In this document: positions 54,073 to 64,000 of the stretch, piece by piece | How the letters are laid out: every line of letters starts with the position of its first letter | Numbering within the stretch: position 1 is the first letter of the stretch | DNA from: Physcia stellaris | Taxonomy: Eukaryota; Ascomycota; Lecanoromycetes; Caliciales; Physciaceae | Direction of reading: 5' to 3' | NCBI GenBank assembly: GCA_018902385.1 | Contig: JABSSW010000011.1 | Span: 62,001 to 126,000, forward strand | DNA length: 64,000 nt | Program-made: the position numbers and the translations under genes | Notes under the pieces: generated by a model | Seen by the model: the letters and a program-made list of their open reading frames with translations, nothing else | What the model was told of the DNA's origin: nothing | Databases searched by the model: none

Positions 54073-54223
54073 TGTTATGACATTGACATATTGACATAGT
54101 TAATTAGATGACTAGATGATTGTCTCGAAATCATAATGTCTTGACACGTGTAATATTTAGTCAGCAGTCTCTTTTAGCTAGTCAATTCATTTTTTTTACA
54201 TTACAAACATCTGTATCATAACA
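54073..54223 (+). repeat. Right LTR of element II
   Basis: 151 bp. It has the C or G at all 10 sites that differ from the left LTR, so it is nearer the ancestral sequence. Confidence 0.93.
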
Positions 54224-55144
54224 TAGCGATAATTTGTTCACAGAAATGATATCGTTTTCGATTGAAATAATCATTGAAAATATAAAATTACGTATTTGAT
54301 AACGCGAAAAAAAATATATATATATACAAAATTGTGTCAATTTCGAAAAAATTGTTTGAATAAAACGTCGTCATTCAAATCAATTCGTGACGTGAAATTA
54401 CTCGTGATCAAATGTATTTTCGATTTGATTAATCGATTGAAAATTTGTCGATCATGCGCAAAAACTGAAAATAACGATTCATTCAAAAAAATTATTGAAT
54501 TCAACGTTAATAAACTTTTCAATACAAATTGAAAAAAAATTTATTTTACGAAAAATGAAATAGTGATTATTGATTATTACATCAGAATTTTGATCGTGAA
54601 ACACATTGCGACGTTTATTGAGAAATGTAAACGACAAATGCGAACGACGACGTTTTAACGAATTGAATGATTGCGAATCATTTATTTCATGATTATTTTC
54701 GATTTCGTCAACAAAATTGAAACTCAATTTCAATTTTTTGAAATATGAATTGAAAATAACGTTAATAATTTTTGCGTTTGTTCAATCGAGCAAATTGTTA
54801 TTAATCGATTGATAACATCGTTTGTTGAAATTAACATTTAAAAAATTTCAAATCAATTTTTTTATCATAACGTCAACGATTATTTCATGATATCGTTGAA
54901 AAATTTCAACAAAATCACATAAATTTTGATATAATTGAATACAACAATGTTTATTTTGCGAATGTTTTAATTTGATAAAATTTTTAATTGAAAATTTAAT
55001 TAATATATAAATATACATACGTTCATTTAAAAATGCGATTTGAAAATAAAATCACGAACGAATTTCGAAATTTGATGCATTCATGTAACGCAATTTTTAA
55101 ATTGAAATTTTTTGATTCATGAAATAAAATCAATAATAATTCAA
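54224..55144. other. AT-rich sequence, nothing recognised
   Basis: Contains a short TA microsatellite (about 54,313-54,325) and a minus-strand frame at 54,733-54,479 with no recognisable domain. Confidence 0.4.
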
Positions 55145-55500
55145 TTGAACGAATGATTGCATGAATTCGAATGAACGAATAATTGAAATCAAAAATCAAA
55201 CATTATGAAACATTGATTCAAAAAAAAATCGATTAAAATAAAAAAAACAATTACATGAATTCAAATGAATGAATGATTGCATGAAAATATATTCATGAAT
55301 AATCGCATGAAATCAAACGAATAAATGATCACATGAATTCGAATGAATAAATGATCACATGAATTCGAATGAATAAATGATCACATGAATTCGAATGAAT
55401 AAATGATTACATAAATTCGAATGAATAAATGATTATATGAATTCGAATGAATGAATAATTGCATGAATTCGAACGAATGAATGATTGCATTTCAATTGAT
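55145..55500. repeat. Minisatellite array 4 (minus orientation)
   Basis: Units such as GAATGAATAAATGATCACAT-GAATTC and ATTGCATGAATTCGAATGAA. Contains the reverse complement of the 65-bp motif next to array 2. Confidence 0.85.
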
Positions 55501-55785
55501 CAAATATTTGTGATTAAATATCAATCAAAAAATTTTTTCAATACGAATTTTTGTTTCGATTATTTGTCGAAAATCTCGTGCGCGACAATGTAAACGTTCG
55601 ATTGCACGTCATTTTCATTGTTTTTCATTAAACGTTCAATATTTTTTTTCATTTCAAATTATCGTTGAAAATATTATGATTATCATGCGATCGTTGATTA
55701 AATCATCTTTGTAAAAAAAATTATTCGAATTACACAAACACGTGTGTCAAAAATTTTTTTTTATTGCGTAATCGAATCATTGTAA
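55500..55785 (-). repeat. Fragment of the 4.4-kb repeat (third copy)
   Basis: Collinear with about 36,445-36,720 and 25,900-26,170. Shared words include AACGTTCAATATTTTTTTTC-like and ACACACGTGTGTCA-like sequences followed by a T-run and ATTGCG/ATGCAA. Confidence 0.6.
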
Positions 55786-58700
55786 CGTGTATTATAAATA
55801 TTCATCGAACGATTTTATTAAAACAACGAATCGTTATTGAAATTAACAATTTCATTAAGAAAAAATTTCGAATTACGAAAAACTTTGAAATCGTATTTAG
55901 TTTTCAGATTTTTTTTGTCAATTTCGAATTGTTTCATGTTTTGTTGATTTGAATTTCGAAATTCGTTATTAATTTAACGAATTACAAAATCGTAAAACAC
56001 GATGCGAATTGAAATAAAAAAATTGTTTTGAATTTCGAAAATTTTGATCATCTTTTTTAAATTTTGCAATAACATTTTTTTCTTGCTCGTGATCGAAAAA
56101 TTAATGTAAATTTTTGATTTTTGTTCGAAATTTCATGTCAATTTTGATTGTGAAATTTGAATTTTCATCAAATTTACGAAAATAATTAACAGATGTGTTG
56201 ACACAAAAAAAACGCGCTCGAAAATCAATAAATTAATAAATTTTTGAAAATTTTTTGAAAAATAATATGAATTATTCGATCGCGAATTGCGTTGATTGTT
56301 TAAAATATTTTGCAATTGAAAAAATCAATTTGACAAATTCGATATCGAATTTTGAAAAAATGAATCAAACAACGAAACGAATTTTGATTGCGAAATGTTA
56401 TCGTACGAAATATGAAATTTTTCGTATTTTTCGAAAAAAATATAAAAATGAAATTTTGACAATTCATATTTCAATATGAATTTTTTTTTCAAAATTCGTA
56501 AAATTCGAAAATTTGATTAATTGAAACAATTAAGTTGAAATTAATTCAATCGAACGCGATTGATCGCGTTTGATCGAATTCATTTGATTTTTTTTGACAA
56601 TTGCATGAACATCATTGCATATCATTTTCATATTTATCGATTTTCATTTAATCGTTAAATGAATGAATTAACATTTCAATTTCGAAAAAAAGTTTATCGC
56701 ATTGTTACACAAAATTTAATTTGACGTTTTGATACAACATCATTCGCAAATTCATATATCAATTATTTTGAAATACGTGTTCGACGTATTCGTACGTGCG
56801 CGAATTACATGTCGAAAATATCGAACACAATAATTATTCACAATGTTTTTCGTGAAAAAATTTGAAAAAAATTGAACGTGAATTATTGAACAAATGATCG
56901 CATTCGTATCGATTTAAAAATAAACGAAAAAACGTACAAAATAATTTACGTTTTTTTGAAAAAAAAATTGATTCGAAATGAAATATTGAATGACAAATTT
57001 AATCATGTTAATATCAAAAAAAAATTGCAATCGATTTTTATCACAATCAAAAATCAATATTTTACAATATTCGACAATGTCGATTCAACATGAAAAAAAA
57101 ACATGTTTGTTTCATTGAATTCAAAAAATTAACAACAATTGCAAACGAAAACGCGCAAATTTGATATCATCAAAAAAATCGTGCAATATCAATTTTATCA
57201 TAAAATTTCAAACATTCAATTTCGTTTTCGATATTGTCACATTTTTTTTTAAAAAAAAAAAATTGTTATAACGAGATGTGTCGATCAAAAAACATAATTA
57301 TTTCAATTATTTTCATCGATAAAATCACGATGAAACATTTGAAATTTGATATGTTTGTGCAAATATTGAAAAAAATGTGAATATGAATTTTGAATCGAAA
57401 TTCATACATTGTGAATTATATAAATTGAAAAATGTCAAAAATCAACGATGCGATTTTTTTCGTTTTTGAAAAATCGCGATTTTCGAAATGTATTTTTATG
57501 AATTTCGTTATTTGCAATTTTTTATTAAATCAAATCAAAATAAATCATCAATGCAAATAAAAAAAAACATGTTAATTTAATGATTTGTATTAAAATTTAA
57601 CGTATTCAATTGTAAAAAAAATCGACGCATAATTTTTCAAAAAATCGATATTTTGCGATTAATTCGATTCAAAATATCAAATGCATCAATTTCAGCATTT
57701 TTGTGCGAATCGTCGCAACGACAACGATTTTTTTTTTTCATTTTTTTCGTTTTCAATTCTTTTTTCATTTTTTTTTTCATTTTTCGTTTTTAATTCATTT
57801 TTCATTTTCAATTTATTATTCGTATTCAAATCATTTTTCAATTCGTTTTTCAGTTTTTTTTTTTTGTTCACACATTTTTCACGATTTATTTCGTTTTTTT
57901 CGATTTTTAAAAATCGAAAACGAAAATTGCAACACGAAATATATTCAAACAAAATCAAAAAAATTGACAAAAATTGAAAATATGATTGAAAACGAATTGA
58001 ATTTAATGCAATCTGATTCGATGTCAAACAATATATAATTTTTTACAATTACGTCAATTGTGAAAATTTCGAATATCGTATTCGAATGCAAAAAATTTTC
58101 GCGATTGCACGATTCATAAATTGTATTCAAACATTTTCGATATTCATTTTTAACATCATTTAATTGTTGTTGAAATCATTGAACACGATCGAAAATTGTT
58201 CATAAACGTTCAAATCGATTCAAATGCGATCGAAATATCACGTTCGTTGATTTGATTTTATTTCGAATATTTTGTTATATTTCGAATTTCAAATTAGCAT
58301 CGACAACAATCGTGTTGCGAAAATTTTGAATTAACGCGATCAAATATTTGTGACGATTCGTTAATTTTCGCAATTGTGTTTTCAATTTTGAATATTTCGA
58401 AAAACATCGTAAAATACAAATCATGAAAAACAACGATTGCGACAAATATTATTGATGTTGTTTCATTTATCGTTCATTCGAATATTTAAATTCGAAATTT
58501 GACGAAAAATTTTGTTAAAAATATGAATATCAATATAACAAAAAACAATGTTTCATTTTTTTTGTCGTTGTTGATCGTTATAATCGATCATTTTAACAAC
58601 AAAAAAAATCATGTTTGAAATTAACGATAATTTAATACATTTGAAATTGTGTTAATAATTCAATCGATTTCGATATCGCAATTTTGCAAAATACAAACAA

Positions 58701-61700
58701 TCAAACGAAAAATAAACGACACGTTCGTATACATGACAAAAACACGTTAAAAATTAAATAAATATAAATTTTCGCGAAACACGTTAAACGACAAAATAAT
58801 TTAACAATCAAAACAAATAATCGTTGTTTTAATCGACGACAAAAATTTTGTTCAATCAATTTCGTCAATCACAATCAAAAACATTTCGCGTTAAATTACA
58901 TCGTTTTTTTTTTTTTTTTTATTTTTGATATATATTTGATGTCGCGTTGATTGTAACAAATTTACATTTCAATTTTTGTGTTTTTATATCAAAATTCAAC
59001 ATAATGATTTCGATTCACGATTTTTTCGATTGATCAATTCAATGATTTCGAACAAAATAAATCGATTCAAAAACGCGAAAATCGACAATGCGAAATTTTA
59101 TCGACAACATTCACAATCGATATTCGAAATTGTTTTTTTTGCGATGATCAATGTTGCAATTAATTGTTCACGAAATAAATTGTTTAATCAAATGATGTTG
59201 TTGATTCAAAAACAAATTGATCATTTACACGCATATAATAAAATACATTTAAACAATACAACAAAAAAAAAAATGTACAAAAATCATTCAAAAAACGCAA
59301 AATTATTTCGAATAATTTCAAAAATATATCGAACGACGAAATCGATACAAAAAACGACAACAACAATAAAAATTCGAAAAAAAAAACATGAATATCACAT
59401 CAAAACGACGTTTGATTATTGTTGTAAATCACATTATTCAAAAAATATCAAACAATGTATTAAATCATTTACAATTTAAAATTTCGATATCAATCAATAT
59501 TTCAAACATTTTTATATCGATCGTGAAAAAACAATCGTCATCAAATCGAAACAAATCAAACGAATTTATTTTTTTATCAAAAACGAACAATCGAAAATAT
59601 CGACGTGATATGAATCGACATTTTTTTCGACAAAATTATTTGTCACATGAATGTTCGAACGAAATTTCGATCATACGATAATATTGAAAAATCATCAAAC
59701 GACGAAAAAATAAAACATTTTTTTTAATGATAAACATGCATATTTGATGAAACGAATTTTTTTTATTTTTAAACATTAATATTCAATGAATGTATCAAAA
59801 TCAAATTAAACGTTTGAACAAAACATAATTTCGATGCGATCAACGATTTTATTTTGAAAATGTAACAAAAATACAAACGAATGTTTGAACGCAACATAAA
59901 ACGACATTCGAAAATCATGAATGTATCGCAAAATTTCGAAACGCGAATCGTAAAATCATTTACGTCGAATATATGCAAATACATTAACGTCAACACAAAT
60001 GTACGATTCAATCGATATTTTTCGATTTAATGCAATTTACAAAATCAAAAACATAATGATTTCGTATTATAAATTCGAAATCATTGTCAATTTTTATCAA
60101 TTGATTGCGAAATTGTTACACAATCATGTTTTCATTCGTTTTAATTATGAAAATTTTGAATCGAAAATAAATAATTGCGTGTCAACAATCATAATACAAA
60201 TTTACAAATGTTTGTGTAATTTATATCATTTACAATCGACATTATAATTATCGCGATTTACGATTTATTTTTCAAAAATTTCAAAAATGATTTCGATTTT
60301 CAAATGTATATCAAAAACATATTCAATAAATTTCGTTTTGTTATGATATTTTTTGTAATCACAATTATACATCATGCGATTAGAAAATTGTCGACGAATA
60401 ATAAAAGAACAAACATGACATTCGAAAATTTAACAATGAAAAATATAATACACGTCGTTTCGATTTTTTAAAATATTGATATGCAATAAACAATTACGAA
60501 TTTTACATATTAACATGAAAAAATTTAAATTTTCAAATTCAAAACGAAATTTGCAAATATTTTCAAAACAAAATTAAAAATCGAATTACAATCAACGCAA
60601 AAAACAACAAAATATCAAAAATCGTTTTATTAAAATGTGATTATTCGATCGAAACAATCAAAATTTTGCGAAATAACAAAAAAATTGTTTCACGAATTTT
60701 TACGTTCAACAATTGTCAAATTGATATCAATAATTCGAATTTAATCGATAAAATCGTCAATCGAAATGTTAATGTCAATTACAACAAAATCATATCATGT
60801 TTTTTGAAAAAAAAATTTGACACGATTTCAAAATATCGTTTCGTTTTCAAATTTTTTACAAACAATGATCGCGTGACATTAATTGTCGAAAATTCAAATG
60901 TCGATTCATTGAAAACAAAAAAAACAACGCGAAATAAAAAAACGAATTCAATACGAAAACGAAAAAATTGAAAAACGTGTCGAAAAATTGATAAATCGAA
61001 TTCACACATGCGATGTCAATGTATTTATTGTTCAATCATAAATAACAAAATATAAAAAACGCAAATTCTGAAATCGAATCGTCGAAAAAAATGAAATTTA
61101 TCATTTTATTGAACAACAAAACAATCAAAAATGAACGTTCACGTACAATTTGAATTGACAAACATGATGTAAAAAAATGAATGTACAAAACGAAAAAATA
61201 TTTGAATATATTTTGCATCGAAAATTCTGATTTATCAAAACGAATGAAAATTACAATTCAATGAAAAAAAAATTGCAAATGAATTATAAAAAACATCTCG
61301 AAAAATCAATAACGATGCGAAATAATGTGATGATGAAAACGATTTAATATATATTGAATACAAATTTTGCATTTCGTGTTTGATAAAAACAATCAATCAA
61401 AATTTGATTGATAATTTAACACGAATCAATAAATACAATGATAAAAATTGCGTTAACGATCATCGTAAAACAAAAAATTCAAAACGTGCGCGAAATGAAA
61501 AGAATAAACGAAATTTGATATTACAAAAACAATACAAATTGTCAATGATTCAAAAATCGAAATGACGTTATGAATATTCAAATAAATAAAAAACGATATG
61601 AATATTCAAATAAAAAAAATGATATGAATATTCAAAATGAAAAAAAAAACGATATGAATATTCAAAACGAAAAAAATGACATGAATGAAAAAATCATCAA

Positions 61701-62340
61701 AAAAACGAAAATACAAAATGATGCATAACGCGCACGAAACAACATGAAAAAAACATAAAAACGTTCAATCGACAGAATTATTGAAAATACGAAAATAATT
61801 TGATGAATTTTGAAACATTTTAAAACAATCAAATGTTTTAGATGTAAATTTTGAATCGACAATGAACGATTTAAAACAAATTTCAATCGTTTGAAATTTG
61901 TTTTTGACGAATTCTTGTTAATTTGAAACAATGAAAAACAATGATTTTGATTATTTGATTAAACGACTCGAAATCGATTTCGAACGTCGAAATCAGTCGA
62001 ACATTCTTCTCGACGTATTATTGCAATAAAATTTCGATATACGATTTTATTTCGTTCGCAATTTAATTTTTCAACGTTTTATGTACAAAACGAATCAAAC
62101 GTATTCGATTCAAAATGTTTCAATTGTTTTATTCATTCGAAAATCGATCAAAATGACGAATCGTTCGTCGTTGAATTAAATCATTCAAAAATTGATATCA
62201 CAGCGATTACGAAAGCGACATTCGTCAAAAAAAAAATTTGAAAAAACAACGCAACAAACGTTGTAAAATCAAAAAACAACAATTCGAAATTTTTTCATTT
62301 TCGAAATTGAATTCAGACGATTCGATGAATATCGCGATAA
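55786..62340. other. AT-rich sequence, probable decayed gypsy 5' part
   Basis: 6.5 kb without a recognisable domain. 57,720-57,900 is T-rich with a Phe/Ser frame. Plus frames at 58,976-59,479 and 59,388-59,681 are Lys/Arg/His-rich and could be gag of the element whose pol starts near 62,340, judged from position only. Confidence 0.35.
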
Positions 62341-64000
62341 TTGATGCGATTTTTTTTTTTTTCATCGATTTCAAAAATCGAAAACAAAAAATGCAATGAT
62401 TTTTTCATTACGATCAATCAAATCGATTTCGTATTCAAAACATTGCGAACAAATTTTGAATCGTTGAAAATTGTCGTCATGATCAAAAAAATTTTGAAAC
62501 ACGAACAAATCAAATCGATTTTTGAACGTATAATGAAAAAAATATCGAAATGATTCAAATATTTGTCAAAAATATTCGATTTTCAAAAAACAATTAAATT
62601 GTCGTCGTATCGAATTTACGATCACAAAATCGAATTTTTAAACGATAACAATACGTTGTTTCGAAATCGAATATATTTTTTATTCGAATTCAAATTTCAA
62701 AAATTCAAAAAATATTTGAAAAATAATTTTCAAAAAAATTTCATCGTATTCAATCAAACAACATACGTTTCGTTCGTTTTATTTGCAATCAAATCAAATG
62801 ATTAATTATGTTTGTGTGTGAATTATCGACGATTTAATCACATCACGAAACGCAATCGATATTTCATTTTTCTGATCGAAAAATTCTAATTAAAATGCAA
62901 AAATGTAAATATTTGATTAAGTTGAATATCATATTGATTTTTAACAAATTTCGAATGAATAAAAAAAATAAAAAATTTATCACATTCGTTATTTTCATGA
63001 AATCGTACAAATATCGAATATTATTTTTCGAATTGATCAACGAATTCGCGAATTGACAACATTACATAAACGATTTGTTGTTCAATTTTTTGAACGATTT
63101 TTGTTAAATTTATTTAAATGATATTTTCATTTACAACAAATTCAAAAAAAAACACATTGTTCACGTTCGTAAAATGTTGAAAAAATTCAAAAAAATCAAA
63201 TTACAAATGAATATTGAGAAATGCGAATTTTTCAAAAAAAAATAATTTTTTTGAGCGTCATATTATCGATGAATGATTTTCGCATGAATTCGAAAAAAAT
63301 AAAAATCATTGTCAATTGAAAACGTTTTACAAATTTGAAAAAAATGCAAATTTTCGTGAATTTCGTCAATTTTTACAGACGATTCATTCGTGATTTTTCG
63401 AAAAAAATTCGAATTTTCATTCGAATGATCAAAAAGTTTATGAATTTCGAATGAATTGTTGAAATCGAAAAAAATTTTAATTTTTTCAAAAAAACGATGA
63501 TCGAAATTTTCATATTACGACATTACGATCGAATCAAACAAATCATTTTGAAAATTGATTTTTTTGATAACGTCAATGCGAAAATACTATTTCAATACGA
63601 CGACGAAAAAATTTTGCATTTCGTTGTTTTTTATAATTGCAACATGATTTCAATCGAATGCAATTACGAAATTTATAACAAAAAATTGCTGATTATTATT
63701 CGTTGTTTAAAACATTAACGTTTTGAATTTGAAAACATTGAAAAATCGATCAAAATTTTCATCGATCACAAAAATTTGAAAATTTTCATGACGTCAAAAA
63801 AATTAATTTTTCGTCAAATTCGTTGAACAGAAATTTTTTCGAAATTCAATATTGTCATTCAATTTCAATTCGAAATTCAAAATGTTAAAACAAATGTTTT
63901 GATTCGTATGTTTGATTCACGATCAAAAAACGATATTGACGAACGACATCAATATCGAAAACAAATATTGTTTATTTCGAAACGATTCGAAATTCACGCG
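62341..64000 (+). pseudogene. Third gypsy pol (RT-RNase H), runs off window
   Basis: ITINQIDFVFKTLRTN and KKILKHEQIKSIFERIMKKI (62,420-62,550) precede RT: RIYDHKIEFLNDNNTLFRNR, then KNFIVFNQTTYVSFVLFAIK (62,750), with a stop in the following NGELRLCVDYR-like block. The catalytic block reads IYLNDIFIYNK (Y-L-N-D at 63,111-63,122); the first Asp of YLDD is Asn. RNase H follows with QIILKIDFFDN, ILFQYDDEKILHFVVFY, ECNYEIYNKKLLIIIRCLKH and FIDHKNLKIFMTSKK (to about 63,800). It is a different family from element II by sequence. No left LTR was located. Confidence 0.82.

Larger units (their letters stand above)
46605..54223 (+). mobile_element. LTR element II: chromodomain Ty3/gypsy, 7.62 kb
   Basis: Two 151-bp LTRs (46605-46755 and 54073-54223) start TGTTATGACATTGACATA and end TATCATAACA. 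Flanks TTGCG and TAGCG match at 4 of 5 bases as a possible target duplication. The interior runs gag, protease, reverse transcriptase, RNase H, integrase, chromodomain, the Ty3/gypsy order. It is less mutated than its surroundings (CT and AG still present), hence the youngest insertion here. It is inactivated by many stops and catalytic changes. Confidence 0.92.
20041..64000. other. AT-rich, repeat-mutated compartment
   Basis: From about 20,041 composition changes abruptly to very AT-rich and stays so to the window end, with a milder stretch at 47-54 kb. CC, GG, CT and AG are almost absent while CA, TG and CG persist: my hand count of 20581-20820 found 17 CA, 17 TG, 18 CG and no CT, AG, CC or GG. 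No intact gene was found; every recognisable protein is a stop-riddled transposon remnant. Splice acceptors and TAG stops are rare because AG is depleted. Confidence 0.9.

Noticed and set aside
28090-55500. CRISPR-like arrays (regularly spaced repeats)
   Set aside because: The arrays are eukaryotic minisatellites with variable unit length and no unique spacers.
57681-58038. Phe/Ser-rich frames of 98-111 codons
   Set aside because: Low-complexity T-rich DNA open in several frames at once.
20041-64000. Mitochondrial or plasmid DNA as explanation for the AT-rich part
   Set aside because: It contains nuclear LTR and DNA transposon remnants, high CpG, no mitochondrial genes, and directly adjoins nuclear genes.

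Overview
The window reads as nuclear DNA of a filamentous ascomycete (Pezizomycotina type). The evidence is compact genes with many 46-161 nt introns carrying GTNNGT donors and CTAAC/CTGAC branch points, a CYP51 sterol demethylase, a hybrid histidine kinase, and gypsy and Plavaka-like transposons. Genus cannot be told from sequence alone. There are two compartments: a gene-bearing, GC-balanced part (about 1-20,040) and an extremely AT-rich, gene-free repeat part (about 20,041-64,000).

Gene-bearing part, left to right: the N-terminal part of a Pro/Gln/Ser-rich protein running off the left edge (-); a 911-aa GAF/HisKA/HATPase/REC hybrid histidine kinase (-); a 244-bp MITE with 23-bp inverted repeats and TAGT flanks; a 146-aa single-membrane-span protein (-); a cation diffusion facilitator with DxxxD metal sites in nine resolved exons (+); CYP51 (-); and, divergently from CYP51 across a 335-bp shared promoter, a 1485-aa SNF2/RING protein of the SHPRH/Irc20 type in ten exons (+). 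I rebuilt exon-intron structures by hand; the exon sums are divisible by three in every complete gene. No pathway or operon unites these genes.

AT-rich part: a foldback sequence (19,808-19,924) lies about 115 bp before the composition switch. Beyond it are layered, mutated transposons: a gypsy gag/protease remnant (about 21.8-24.3 kb); two head-to-tail copies of a roughly 4.4-kb repeat (24.3-39.5 kb), the second split by a 6.37-kb LTR element with GACAT target duplications (29,028-35,399); a Plavaka/CACTA-like transposase remnant (about 40.6-42.5 kb) between oppositely oriented minisatellites; a younger 7.6-kb chromodomain Ty3/gypsy element with 151-bp LTRs (46,605-54,223); and a third gypsy pol leaving the right edge (about 62.3-64 kb).

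The most interesting signal is the mutation pattern. The AT-rich DNA has almost lost CpT/ApG and CpC/GpG but kept CpA/TpG and CpG. The two LTRs of the youngest element differ at 10 sites, all transitions, 9 of them CpT->TpT (or the complement). This looks like a repeat-directed C-to-T process with a 3'-pyrimidine preference, unlike classical CpA-directed RIP.
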